This document shows positions 1 through 12,212 of a stretch of 64,000 nt of DNA, one piece after another. The notes below the pieces were generated by a model, which worked only from the letters and a program-made list of their open reading frames with translations, was not told the DNA's origin and did no database searches. Origin of the DNA: Scytalidium lignicola (Eukaryota; Ascomycota; Leotiomycetes); the NCBI GenBank assembly GCA_002812745.2, contig NCSJ02000078.1, positions 84,782-148,781 of the forward strand, given 5' to 3'. The position numbers and the translations under genes are program-made. The stretch's first letter is position 1, and every line of letters begins with the position of its first letter.

Positions 1-2
1 CT

Positions 3-644
3 AACGGCGTTATGATGGCTTGGGAAACCGACATCATGCGTCGCACCGTCGACCTTCTCCTCCCCGACCGCATCCCTGGTGCACGAATCTTGAACATTGG
101 CTTCGGGATGGGCATCGTCGACCGAGAATTTGCAAGCACCTCTCCGAAATCTCATCACATTGTGGAAGCACACCCAGCTGTACTGGCAAAAATCAGGGAA
201 GAAGGCTCTCCCTTAGGATTTGGTACTGAGTGGGAGGCAACTGCAACCGAAGGTGGAAAATACGTTGTTCATGAAGGGAGATGGCAGGATGTTTTACCAA
301 GATTGTTAGAGGAGGGAGAGGTGTTTGATGTTATTTATTTCGACACTTTTGGGGAGGATTATTCACAACTAAAAACATTTTTCTCTGAGTTTCTTCTTGG
401 GTTAATGGACCCTGACGGTAAGTTTGGATTCTTTAACGGGTTAGGAGCTGACCGGAGGGTCTGTTACGACGTTTATTGTAAGGTTGTAGAGTTAGATCTA
501 TTTGATGCAGGTCTAGACCTCGAATGGCACGATGTTGAAGTACAAGACCTAGGAGGAGAGGCTGAAGGCGAATGGAAAGGCGTCCGAAGAAGATACTGGA
601 CTCTCGATAGGTACAGGTTACCGATTTGTACTTTTATGGGCTAA
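3..644 (+). CDS. RMT2: Arginine N-methyltransferase 2, C-terminal part
   Basis: Partial gene cut by the left window edge: the frame is open from base 3 and ends at TAA 642-644. About 213 residues remain. The SAM-binding motif I is visible as ILNIGFGMGIVD, followed by the post-I acidic residue in HHIVEAHP and by FDVIYFDTFGEDY, a layout characteristic of fungal Rmt2. Yeast Rmt2 methylates the delta nitrogen of an arginine in ribosomal protein L12. The N-terminal part of the family, which carries ankyrin-like repeats, lies outside the window. The gene runs convergently towards the hexokinase gene, whose stop is only 223 bases away. Family assignment is from recognised sequence; no search was run. 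Confidence 0.9.
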   Translation, partial: NGVMMAWETDIMRRTVDLLLPDRIPGARILNIGFGMGIVDREFASTSPKSHHIVEAHPAVLAKIREEGSPLGFGTEWEATATEGGKYVVHEGRWQDVLPRLLEEGEVFDVIYFDTFGEDYSQLKTFFSEFLLGLMDPDGKFGFFNGLGADRRVCYDVYCKVVELDLFDAGLDLEWHDVEVQDLGGEAEGEWKGVRRRYWTLDRYRLPICTFMG

Positions 645-867
645 AATTCGCCCCCGATATTCTTCAATGATACCAGGTATTGTTCTTTTTAGCTGAGTGC
701 GCCACGGCAGACAGTGTACTATTCGCCTTCGCTGTGACTAGCCATAACTATCTGCAATTTTCCCTTGCATGATACTCCGAGAGAGAAAACAACCCTATCT
801 GGGATTCCCTTTCTCTACCACAATGAGGTCAAAGAGATCATGAAATTCCGAAACGCAGTACAAAGCT

Positions 868-3166
868 CTAAGACTTGTAGTTTTCCGTATGCTTAATGCC
901 GCTGAGGTTCCCTTCGCCTACGCGCTTAAGGGTTAGAGCAGCAATCAGAGCAGCACCCACACCGGAACCGTCCTCGGCTGCCAGGACCTCAATTGGGTCT
1001 TCCTCTTTCGAGCTTTTCTTGTCAGGCCAATCCAGGATCTCACGGAGGGCTTGTGCTCCACGGGCTTTAAAGTGCGGATACTTGTTGAACACAGAACCAT
1101 CTGCTCCGACATGGCATGTCTTATAACCTTTCTTCTTTGCGATAGCTGCTACACCACAGGCTGATAGTCGTGCGGCTCGAGTTCCAATCAATTCAGCAAG
1201 GCGACGAATCAGCTCAAGTTCGGCATGTGAAGTGTTGATACCGAGTTTACTGTTGAAAAGATCTTTAGTCTCAGAAAGGTTTTCGAAAGGATCTCTAAAT
1301 TAAATATTAGCAGTCAGTCACTAATGATACTCTGTATCTGGTTTTACTTACTCCTCAACCATCGAAAGGAAAGAAGAATCCAATGTATACGGTTTTCTGA
1401 GTTTGCTAATATCTTGACCTTCAAACAATAGAACATCCTCCTTATCATGTAAGTCGACAAGTACTAGTCTGAAGATCTCGCCTAGATATAAACCTGCAAT
1501 CATTTTCTCAAATGCTTGCTGGCCAGGTCGTGGAGAATCTTTATCAATAATGATATCATATGGAGTGCGTGGCAGAACTTTGTGCTCATTATCGAAAGCA
1601 CCCCATTCGCAGTTAATTGCCATTGGGGTCTCGGGTGGAAGGTTCATATGTGCCAATTTGGGAATTGATCCAAAATCTTCCATGTATGCAGCATTACATC
1701 CTGTTCCAAATATACAACCGATCTTCATGGAGGTATCAGTGTATGCCGAAGCGATCAAAGTTCCTGTGGTGTCATTGATGAGAGCTGTGAGTTTGATGGG
1801 TACTCCCTATACTTTTGTGAGCTTAAGAAATATGAAATATTATATGTGTATTTACTCTTTTTGCGAGAGCAGCCTCAAACATTGGCACAATATCTTTTCC
1901 TTCCACACCGTCAATATCAAAACCTTTGGTCCATCTTTGCAGGATTCCTTGATCTATATAATTTTGAGTTGCTGGATATGAGAACGTGAAGCCCAAAGGA
2001 AGCTTATCGAATTGCTGGTCGCTATGATGTGTTTCGATGAACTGTTGCAAACAGTCTGCGATATACTCCCAGAGCTCATCCGCATCACCAGTCTTCAGTT
2101 CCTCTGGCATCCGGTATTTAGACTGAATAATGTCGAATTCGGATTTTTGGTCAGTTAAGATGATCTCACACACTCTCAAATTTGTCCCTCCCATGTCTAA
2201 TGCAAGGAAAGTGCCAGTTTCATATCCAGAAGGAAAGGACATGACCCAAGTAGGGTTCATAGGCTATATCTAATCAGCAGGATATCCATTGTAAATTAGA
2301 ATCTAATTAAAACAGATCAAACTCACTATACTACCACCTTCGATCGTTAATCCTGACTAGTCGTTAGTTACCAGATGTAATCTAGGTATAAAAATACTGA
2401 CCTTTAGTGAGCTCGGAGACAAAATGGTCAGTGATTTCCTTGAGTTTCTCTTGTGGAACAGTGAAGAGTTCTTCAAGCTTCTCGATCTGCTTGAGCATAT
2501 CTTTCGGGACATCCGCCATGGAACCTACGATCATCTGTTAGTTGATCCATATTATGACGAAGCCAATTCACAACAATATTTAACTACACATGGAAGTTGA
2601 ACAAGGAATTGTTCGAAAGTAGATATGTGGGGTTAAAATATAATTGCTTTTTTGGTTCTCTTGGCCCAAATTTTCAAATAACTACTCACTCGAGGTAAAG
2701 AGCAGCGTAAGAGAAAATAGGAGGAAAGAATGGAAATTCGTGTCAAAATGATGTGGACAGAGTGCCAAGATTGATGCGTATCAACCTCTGTTTGATTTGA
2801 TTCCCAGTTAGTTGACCAGAGATTAACAATACCAACATTGTAGAGTAAGCGAACTAAAAATGCAATAACCAATTCAATAAAACAGCGACCTCGAGAATAA
2901 TACGTAGAATTTCACGCTAAGTAGATGTTATGGAAATATCTCAAGTTCAGACCACCAACATATCTAGCGCGCTAGAGGACCTAGAATGAGCTGTTTCTGC
3001 ACCTTGAGGCTTCCTGAACAGATCTAGTTGCCCCACCTGAGACAACCTGACAACGAAATGAAGACTTCGAAATAGGAAATGGAGCATAACTGCAATCAGA
3101 ATGAATTAAAAGTTCAGAATACTCACCCTTCCGGGAGGGCGGCTTTCTTGGACCGAGCCCAACCAT
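868..3166 (-). CDS. HXK1: Hexokinase
   Basis: Six exons: 3127-3166, 2402-2524, 2327-2352, 1856-2263, 1352-1806 and 868-1294, giving 492 aa, the usual size. It phosphorylates glucose and other hexoses with ATP in the cytosol. Visible motifs are the phosphate-1 loop LALDMGGTNLR (near residue 83), the sugar-binding segment LGFTFSYPATQ (about 155), NDTTGTL with the catalytic Asp (about 209), GCIFGTGCNAAY and GADGSVFNKYPHF near the C terminus. The start MVGLGPRKPPSRK matches the N terminus I associate with filamentous-fungal hexokinases. Intron 1 is 602 nt, far longer than the others (49-62 nt), and splits codon 14. A 26-nt exon encodes most of GLTIEGGSI. Every junction has GT-AG ends and restores frame. 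The symbol is a yeast-style name; orthology to HXK1 versus HXK2 is not resolved. Confidence 0.93.
2525..3126 (-). other. Unusually long first intron of the hexokinase gene
   Basis: The 602-nt interval has a GTGAGT donor at 3126-3121 and a TAG acceptor ending at 2525. It contains only short ORFs with no recognisable protein. Long 5' introns can hold regulatory elements, but I recognise no RNA structure here. Confidence 0.7.
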
Positions 3167-3726
3167 GTTTACAGATTTTGCTGGAACGGAAGATAAGTAG
3201 AATATATAACTCGAATATATCAGCCGAAGGATTTATCGACTGGTAGCAAAGAAGGTATCAATGAGGAATAATTTGGCAGGTGGCTGAAATTTTCAAATTG
3301 CAGCTTCGAGGCTTTTGTATGAGAAAAAAGATTGTGTGAGAGAATCTATGTCATCACGAATGTTGAGGGGCACAAGGTGGGGTTGAGCTCCAGCTAGTTC
3401 AGAATCCAGTGCAGTAATGCAGCCGTCCCCTGCCAACCGCCCTGAGCCTTTGGTCACTAGCTCATTCTTGCCTTAGTAACTTGATTATGTCACCCTTTCA
3501 CATGTGTTAGGTATGGCGCGTCTGTTTGGCGTGTAACATTACCCGCGCGTCTAGTGTCAGTTCGCCAAGTCGCGGCTACGGCTGCTAGAGGACACCTTGG
3601 AGCTCGATATCCAAGCCTTAATCCGGACAGTCTTGTTGGTTGCCAACATCTACAATTACCCTATTGACGGGTTTATTATCTGCGTCTTCCTCAAATACAG
3701 GGGCTGGACTGCTGTTGGCCTTCAAT
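3167..3726. promoter_or_regulatory. Shared upstream region of hexokinase and OST1
   Basis: This 560-bp gap separates the divergent starts of the hexokinase and OST1 genes and must hold both promoters. I see no clear TATA box. A GC-rich patch lies around 3540-3560. No further gene is visible. Confidence 0.5.
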
Positions 3727-5335
3727 ATGAAGTCCATTGCATTCGCAACGGCAGTTCTGTTGAGCTGTGTCTCAACCGCTGTCTGTGGAACCGACAAGTC
3801 CAACGTCACCAAGCCAGCAGGTTCCAAACAGATCCTCCCTGCAAACTTCAAACCACCACAAGTCTTTAAAAATGCCAATCTCGTACACATTATCAATTTA
3901 GAGAAGAGCTACCCTAAGGAATCTATCAACGTCGTGATCGAGAACATTGCTAGTACTCCACAAAATGAGTACTTCTTACCGTTTACATCCAGCCAGATGG
4001 AGAAAATTGGAGTATTGGAAGTTAAGGACAGGAAGGATCCAAATTCGCCATTGTTTGAGGTAGAGCCTATGGAGATTGATTCAGAGAGGTACGAACACAA
4101 AGCCATACTTCCATCCATCATCGGAGCTAATTTCATTTCAGCGATATCCAATTCTACCGCATCCGTCTCCCAAGCCCTCTTGCGCCTAAGGCTCAACAAA
4201 CAATTGGAATCAACTATGCTTTCCTATCCTCCCTCTCTCCTCTCCCTACGGCAATCAATCAACAGGATCCCCAATATCTAATCTATGAGTTCTCCGCCTC
4301 CTGTCCATCTGCCTATGATACGGTCAAGCAGAAAACAGAAGTCAAATTCCCCTCCACAAACATCAAAGAACACACCATCATCGCAGGTGTAGAAGGTAAA
4401 TCTGAGTTCCCTGAGAAACAAGGTTCAAAATGGACATATGGCCCATTCGGTGAAGTTCCAGCCGGCGCAGTTGAGCCTGTAGACGTACGTTACGAGTTCA
4501 CCAAACCTGTCATTCACGTTTCGAAGCTCGAACGAGACATTGAAGTCAGCCATTGGGGCGGGAATGTCGCTTTTGAGGAGCGATATACACTACACAACCG
4601 TGCTGCTAATCTTTCGAAAAATTTCGATCGTGTTGAGTGGGCTAGAAACCAATATTTCAACCCCCCAACTACTGCAATTAAGCAGTTGACGTTCCCGCTT
4701 AGGGTAGGTAGTCTGACGCCTTATTTCACGGACGTCATTGGCAATGTCTCGACTTCTAGGTTTAGGAGTAATAAGCGTGAGGCTTTATTGGAACTCCGGC
4801 CTAGATACCCAATCTTTGGTGGCTGGAATTATCCATTCCGTGTAGGATGGGATGCAGATACTCCAAAGTTTTTGAGGAAACTCAAGAGTGGTGATGGATA
4901 TATTTTAAATGTACCATTTTTGGAAGGCCCAAAGCAAAGCGAGGGCGTTACATATGAAGATGTTGAAGTCAGGGTTATTCTGCCCGAAGGCGCAACGTAT
5001 GTCACATCTCTGTGAATCCTTTGTCTTAAATTCTCAAGAAAAATCATGCTTACCACGCGCTAAACAGGAATGTTGCCTTCCACACTACCGTCCCAATAAC
5101 CTCTAGCACAATCACCACACACAAGACATTTATGGATACAATTGGCCGCACGATGCTCGTCCTTCGGGCACGAAACCTGATCGATGATGTCCGGGACCGC
5201 GAGCTGATCGTCACATACGATTATCCTTTCCTCGCTGGATTACGAAAGCCTTTGGTAGTTTTTGGAAGCATGGTTACTTTGTTTGTGGCCACTTGGATAG
5301 TGGGTAGCCTAGATACTAGGATCACATCAAAATAG
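3727..5335 (+). CDS. OST1: Oligosaccharyltransferase subunit 1 (ribophorin I)
   Basis: Three exons, 3727-4088, 4142-4996 and 5068-5335, encode 494 aa. Ost1 is a membrane subunit of the ER oligosaccharyltransferase that transfers the dolichol-linked glycan to Asn in N-X-S/T sequons. An N-terminal signal peptide (MKSIAFATAVLLSCVSTAVCG) and one C-terminal transmembrane segment (about residues 470-489, VVFGSMVTLFVATWIVGSL) are visible. Ribophorin-type motifs include FEVEPMEID, FYRIRLPSPLAP, WGGNVAFEE and YPIFGGWNYPFRVGWD. The first intron (4089-4141) restores the frame into DIQFYRIRL, and the second (4997-5067) joins EGAT to NVAFHTTVP. The start at 3727 was chosen because the signal peptide begins there; the open frame upstream encodes nothing family-like. 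Confidence 0.93.
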
Positions 5336-5688
5336 ACAGACTAAGTAGATGTTTAAAAATGTGTGAGGGACAATATTTCGTGTAAGGTAAAGCGAATGAT
5401 TTTGTAGAATAAAATAAACGAATGTGTTTTTTTTTTTCATATCGTCAAATAGTTAAACCTCACTAATTACTTGGGACTGAGATGAGATGAGTGACATAAC
5501 GATTGATAAATTCATATAATCAGTTCGGTATCCGTACAAGATGCATTCCAATATATATACCAGATAGATCAGATACTATACATGATCCATTCACCCTCTN
5601 CCCCCCCCCCCTTCCTAATTTTCCCACCCTTCAAACCAAGCTCAACTCATCCCCGACTCCTTTCCTAGTTTCCTAGTAAACACCGGAT
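5336..5688. other. Convergent spacer between OST1 and VTC4
   Basis: A 353-bp 3'-to-3' interval with A/T-rich UTR-like sequence, a run of T at about 5427-5438, and an N at 5600 directly before a C homopolymer. No gene or RNA is seen. Confidence 0.6.
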
Positions 5689-8240
5689 TTAAAAATCCAA
5701 AAACCCTCTCTCCCGGCACTCAAATACGGCATTGAGAGCAACAGCTACNAAAAAGTGCTCCACAGAGTATCGTAGGCCCATATCGATCATGATACTTAAT
5801 CGCCTTCCTAGCACGAATAGCCTGGCTCCTATACAGGTAGATCATCACACTATAAAGTAAAGATCCAATTGCTAGGAGGGAGAAGACCCCTGCAGCTAGA
5901 AAAGACAAAGAGTCCGGCTTCGCACCGAAGTTCAGGAGAGTTGCAGCGATGGTACCAATATAAATCGAGTATTCGAGCTGTAGTATGCTGTTAACTTTTG
6001 AAATTCTGTAGGAGTTGATTAAAGAAGAAATAGACAATGACAAGGAAAACCTACCCAGGATAAGAATGTTCGCTCTGCCGCAAAATAGACCTTCGGCTCT
6101 ACACGAACCGGAACGTGAATTTTCTTGCCTTTTGGCGCCTTAAATCGTTTAGCCTGAACAGCAGTGTTACCGTTCGGCATCCGTGCAGACCTCGGTACAG
6201 GAGTAATAGCCTTCAATGAATTTGCAAGTACATGACCAGCGGCATGAAGTTGGTGTTTGGCCAGTTTATTATAGTACGTCCATCCGCCAACTCGTCTAGC
6301 TTCTTCAATGGCATCACTGCTATCGTCTTCCTCGTCTGATTCGTATAAGGGATAAGGCTCTGTAAGTGGTTCAGATGCAATCTGCTCTTCAACATCTAGG
6401 CTATTCCCTCCAGGATGATTGATTCTGTTCTGATGCTCTCTGTCTTCTAACTGATCTCGTGCCTCACGCATACGGGCGATATGTTCATCCGAAGGACCAG
6501 AAGACCGCTGATTGTATGTCTCCTCTGCATCGGAATCGTCATCATCGTCATCATCACTCGTAGTACTGTTTGCGGATTGGCCTGGGCGTTGGATACCAAA
6601 GCTGTGAGAAACCGGCTTACGGATATCAACATCCATTTGTGGCATCCAGAACGGGAGCAGATTAATCCGATCAGGGAATAGTGTTGCTGTGCCATGAATA
6701 AACTTCGAAAACTTGGGAACGGCTTCCACCAAGTGACTGGCAGTCAGTTCACGAACCCATTCTGGTGGTTCCTGGCCAACTTGGGTTTGAAGTTTAACCT
6801 CCAGAATAGCATACGGAAATCGCTCGATATCTTCAGGCGGTAGTTGCGAGAAGGGATAGTCGATGCCAATATCCATACGTCGCCAGTTGTCTCCGGATCG
6901 CCTGCGGCCGTCAAGATTGTCTTCCCGAACCATGGTGAGTTCAGTATCGAGAGATATGCGGACACGTGCATCAGCTGGAAGCTGGAATGCAGTTCGATTG
7001 TAGAAAGATCGGCAGACCGGCTCATATCCATGCTTCAAAACAGAGTATTGGATTTCTCGAGCAAGTCTTTCATCTTCTGCAATTGCTGCTACTGATTTCT
7101 TTCCTTCTTTTCTTGCCTTCTCGAAGATTGCCTCAGGAAGAAGTTCTCCCTTCATATAGGCATTCACGTTCTTCTCCTTAATGCCGAATCGTGCTTTTAC
7201 TGACTTTTCACCGGTCCAGTCCTCACGATGCGTCTTGCGTTCGACGAATATTTGCTCGACATCCATTCCACCATACCATCTCAACCGAATTGCTTCAGCA
7301 CCCTCGGTCTTTTTAAGGCGGCCTTCATATAGATCCCAATTTTCTGGGTTATCATAGTAAATAGATGTGATCGCAGTATCTTTGGCTTCAAACTCTTTGC
7401 TGGGATTGAAAACAAGAACTGGTAAATGCTACACTGGGTCAATAAATTGTCGTGGAAGAGAGGTTGCATTAGACAAACCTTTAAGATAACGAGTTTGAGC
7501 TCAGTGATATTATCAGGGTGGACCCAGTATTTCGTTGTTTGACGGACAAAGCTTGCCTGACTTCCACCAGCCGCACTATCTCCTTTTACTGGATGTCCTC
7601 TAGTCCTAACAATATCATATAGCTTCGACAACTTCACAATGTCCGCATCGTAATTATCCTTGAAGAAAGGTTTTGCCTTTAGTCTTGTAGCAAACACCGG
7701 CTTCAAGTGCCATTTGGTTTGTTTCTATATAGCTGTCAGTTGAATCATTGATGAAAAGTTCAATTGCAAACTTACGTCATGCTTCTTAATTATCTTCTGG
7801 AAACCGGTATAGTTGAGCTGAACAAACTTTGCCAAGTCATGAACATCAGCAATAATATCGCTCAGATCTTCTTCTAAGAGCATAAACTCTTCTTCCGTAG
7901 GAACATCGCTCTCTCCATCAGCATTGTTCCCTGCGGGTGCTCTCTGGTCCATCCTCGCAACAACATCGTTAACTTCCCTGTCGCTATTAGCTATCCTCCG
8001 CCCAATTTCAATTGCCTTGACCTTCTGCTTCGTGTGGACCTTGTCAAGCTCTTGCTCGAGCTTAGCAATAAACTCGGATTCGTCCTCTTCGGTCCATTCC
8101 CGCCTCTTGCCCTTGGGATTGGATTTGGATGGGGGGACTATGTACGCCTTCCTGAGCTGCTCCTTCAGCTCATCGTAGGCAATGTAGTACCATTGGTACT
8201 CTTTGATTGCGCTTGAGCGCAACTCCTCACCGAACTTCAT
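5689..8240 (-). CDS. VTC4: Vacuolar transporter chaperone, polyphosphate polymerase subunit
   Basis: Four exons, 7776-8240, 7479-7724, 6055-7428 and 5689-5977, encode about 790 aa once the N at 5749 is skipped. VTC makes polyphosphate from ATP and moves it into the vacuole. Domains in order: an SPX domain (1-155, starting [10 protein letters not shown], which decides the start over an upstream non-ATG extension), a catalytic tunnel domain with RLRWYGG (near 286), [18 protein letters not shown] and FSKFIHG, then acidic linkers (a D8-like run near 540) and a C-terminal membrane domain of the VTC1 type. In yeast Vtc4 the arginines of the RLRW segment and the lysine of the SKFIHG region bind phosphate, which favours VTC4 over VTC2/3. 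With N kept, the frame ends early; without it the tail reads [10 protein letters not shown] and stops at TAA 5691-5689. Confidence 0.9.
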
Positions 8241-8997
8241 TACGATCAGGCCAGGAGCAACTTTTGGACGATCTTCAGAGGGATGTCTTCTTCGAGATTG
8301 CCAACTTAGAGTCTTCTTTTTGAGATCTTGCACGACTAGCATTAGTTTCTGGGAATCATCTGAGCGTTCGTAAAACAGCCCACAACACTAGCAAGTTCAA
8401 TTGGAATTGTAGCAATTGAAAATGCCAGTCAATCAATGCAAGCGATAATAATTGTAAGAAGCAGTCAAGCAAGGACCAGCGAGTGAACGATGGGGACGAG
8501 CTGCAAATTCTTGCCCGCACGTTCGCATGCTTGTCATGATCTCGCCTGCATGGTTTGTGCAATTGGTAGGGTAGCTACTGGCCAATAATATTCCCGGGAT
8601 GCAGCACGGGGGTAGCTACCACAAATCGCCGCTGCTCGCGAGGCTGGCGAAGCTAGGTGGCGTGGGTGGGTAGCGAGGCTGAACATCACTTTGACAAACA
8701 ACACAAAATATCAAAAATGTCAAAGCACAAAGTCGTGTTGGTACTGAATTTATGGAGTATATAGTATCGTGTTACCTATATACCAGGCAATGCTTAAGTC
8801 GGCTCGGGAAAGATTAAAAAAAATTAAAGAAAGCCACGCAAGTAAAGCCATTGGTTTACAAAAAATCAGTTCATTGATAGCAATATATCTACTTGTCGTC
8901 CAATTGGTAGCCTATCATAAAGCAGAAGATATGCGATCTCATAAAAACATACCATCCGTGCCATACATATCCATACAATCATCCCATCCTATCCGAA
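8241..8997. promoter_or_regulatory. VTC4 upstream / MCM4 downstream interval
   Basis: A 757-bp gap between two tandem minus-strand genes, holding the VTC4 promoter and the MCM4 3' UTR. No gene is supported. A lone CACGTT (8516-8521 area) resembles a weak phosphate-response E-box but is not convincing alone. Confidence 0.4.
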
Positions 8998-11900
8998 TTA
9001 AACAACACCAGTAACTCTGCGAATACTCCTCCTAGCGCCCTCGCCAACGACCATAATCTGACTCTCCTGCTCAAGAGTCCTAATGGCTTCGCCAACCTCG
9101 GCTGCATCAACTTGAATGCTACTCTGCTCTCCTAGCCTCCTGATGACTTCACTGTATCTAGCCGCCTGTCCCTGCCTAGTCATGTCATCGAGAAGAGTCA
9201 ACACAGCAGTCTTCAAGTCCTGTCTCCTTCGCCGTTCACTTGCACTTGTGCCTTCCGTCAGCAGGCTCATGTCGATGAGCCCAGTTCTTGCGTCAGTAGC
9301 GGATTGTTTGAGTGCTGACTTGATGAGACGAACAGCCTCAACCACGTCATCTCGAGTCACTATCTCTGAGAGACGCATTTTAGCGTGGGCTTCGGCCAGA
9401 CGGATCATTGACTCAAGTTGCCTAGTTGTAGCCGTGATACGACGCTCAGCTGCTCGAACATCTTCACCAAGCTTCCGCATCTCAACATATGAATCAACAA
9501 GCTCTTTGGAAGCTTCATCGCTAATTTTTGGATGGCATCTTGCACGAGCATAAGAAATATAAGCTGTCAGGAATTCGATAGGCTAATATCCGTTAGTTAA
9601 GTCGCAAAGAGAACTTCATATTTCTTACCAGTATCTCCATGCCTCCGGATGCACTCTCAGGTGTGTCATCGATATACATGCTGAGCAAATGCCTAGCCAA
9701 TCGTCGATCATTCGTCTCGTCAATACGATCTAGAATGAGATACACTAGATCAAATCTTGAAAGTAGAGTGGGAGGTAGGTCAATGTTTTGTGGGACCGGC
9801 AGGTTTGGATTATACTTGCTACCTATAGGGTTTGCAGATGCTAGAATGCTTGTTCTAGCATTCAAAGTCGTAATAATGCCTGCCTTGGCAACAGAGACAG
9901 TCTGCTGTTCCATGACTTCATGCAAGACTGACCGAGTCGAATCTGACATCTTGTCGAACTCGTCGATACAGCATACTCCACCATCCGACAGAACTAAGGC
10001 ACCAGATTCAAGAACGAGTTGGCGTGTCTCCGGATCGCGAGTCACATAAGCTGTCAAACCAACAGCTGAAGAACCCTTGCCGCTCGTATAAACGCCACGA
10101 GGCACTATTCTGTGAACATACTTTAAAAGCTGCGATTTTGAGGTAGAAGGGTCACCACAAAGAAGAACATTAATATCCCCTCTGTATTTAGGGCTCCCTC
10201 CCTTTTCAAATGATTTGTTCGTACCACCAAACATTTGAAGCAGAATCCCTTTCTTAACATCATCCATTTCAAAAATACTTGGAGCAAGCGAGCGTGATAG
10301 AAGTTCGTATATATCCGGTCTTGCAGCTGTGGCTTTGATCTTGTCTTCTTCCTCTTCGGTGATTTTCCGAGTTTCTGGTATATTGCTCATGCCTTCGGAG
10401 TTATCTTCGTCAAGTGTAGAAACATCAACTCCCATACGCTTCTTGTCAACTTTTTCCACATGAACCACGTCTATGAATGTCTTGTAGATACTCTTTAGAG
10501 TACGTTGTCGTGGGTTAACTCGAATTGGGGTGGCCCTAAAGATTCCTGTAACCTCTACACGATCGCCAGCCTTGCAAAGATCGACTAAATCATCATAAGC
10601 ACACAAAGAGACTGAGTGTGGCGTCTGGCCAGCAGGAACTGTATCTGGAGTTTCCTGGAGTTTAATAACTTGTTTGTCCATAAAATCACACCTATTGTGC
10701 ACAATTTGCATGGAGTTTGGCGACTTGCATACAGGACGAGGGCATTCAGTTGGCTCAGCAATCCGTCCACGATCAATATCAACCTTGACAGTGTGGTTGC
10801 ACACCTGGCATTTGAAAAAGGCCTCCCTCATATCCGGAATAATGGGGCTAGTGCGGATTACGAGGCCCTTGATGGCCACAACCTTGTCAACATCTATAAC
10901 AAATTAGTATTTTGCATATCCAGAAAAGCGAGTAAATTGGTTACCAGATGGATTCAACTCCCTCATGTTTACTGTTTGATCTAACCCAAACGGACGAACC
11001 TTGAAGTTCCTCCGCTGAACTTCTGCTAAAAGATCCACAGTTTCTGGCTCAGGAAGGCGAGATTCCTGCACGTCCTCTCCCCGTTCGGAACTTGGCACTG
11101 GTGGCTCAGAACTCATAATTCGGCTGCGCTGGGAGGCATGGCCGGCAGTACTTTGTGATTGCCTCTGACTTGTCATCTCCACCTCAGCAATCTCGTACAT
11201 TACATCTTTGATTGATTGATCCATAAGCGGGATAACTTCTTGTGGATAATTTTGAGTTTGTTGCCACAGTTTCTTGGTCGGAGGGTACGCTTTAAGATTT
11301 CGTAGATCCAAATTCAAGGAGTTAACTCCCAGTGTTAACATCTCCTTCATCGTTTCAAGGTACTCTTTGACATTTGTTTCCGGGCTTGACTGAATCTCCT
11401 CTTCAGATACCCCATCAACGATCATGCGATATCTCTTTGTGTAATTTCGTAAGAAGTCCTTGAAGACTGCGTAAGTATCAGCCGTGGAAACGTTGGTGCC
11501 CCAAATCGTTTGGCCATTGCCACCTAATGCCTCAGCATCGGATGTAGTCGGATCAACATTTGAGAAAGAGGGAGCATCTGAAGCATGGGTCATTTCCTGC
11601 ACCACACGCCCAGAGTCATCCATAAAAATATGTCTCCTCGCACGCGGCGTTCTCGTACTGTCAGAGTCAATATCTCCACGTCTACTAACGTTAACTGCAG
11701 AGCCATGGCCCAAGGAGCGGGATGATCGGACAAATAAACCACTGCTATCGCTATGGAGAGCAGACTGCTGACGGTTGGCAAACCCTCCTCCTGGACTCGA
11801 ACTCGAGGCATATCGTATCGGAGAGGAGTCTAATTTAGTCAATACCATTCATCCTTATGGGAATGTATTTCTCACCTCCGATGAGCTGGCCGCTTGCCCT

Positions 11901-12212
11901 GGGCGTACGATCACCATCTGTTCGCGTCGTTTGGGTATTACTCATCTGTCTCAAGGGGGAGCTAACATCACGCATAGGATAGTCAGGTTCCACAGGCGAC
12001 GAGCGATAATTCACCGGCGAGGAAGATTGAAGAGGCCGCCGGGGAGTTGCATTATTTTGCGATCCTTCCTGGGATGAAGCAGCTTCATTGTGAAGTTGTG
12101 CAGCGGCAGGATCAATAGGACTAGTGGGCACAGCTTGCGTACCTCTACGCGAAGATCTCCTTGGAGTCGCAGACTGAGAGCTACGCTGTCTTCTATGCGC
12201 AGGAGAAGACAT
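8998..12212 (-). CDS. MCM4: DNA replication licensing factor MCM4
   Basis: Four exons, 11876-12212, 10945-11829, 9629-10893 and 8998-9582, encode 1023 aa. Mcm4 is one of the six subunits of the MCM2-7 replicative helicase. The first about 250 residues are Ser/Pro/Arg-rich and low complexity, as expected for the regulatory tail phosphorylated by DDK. The zinc finger is visible as CQVC...CPRPVC, then the AAA+ module with Walker [13 protein letters not shown], Walker B CIDEFDKM and the arginine finger in [12 protein letters not shown] winged-helix-like C terminus follows. The string [12 protein letters not shown] and the length point to MCM4 rather than other MCMs. All introns are 45-55 nt and restore frame. 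Two MCB sites lie about 95-125 bp upstream of the start. Confidence 0.95.

Noticed and set aside
8510..8525. CACGTT as a PHO-type phosphate-response site before VTC4
   Set aside because: A single degenerate E-box about 280 bp upstream is too common to support a call.
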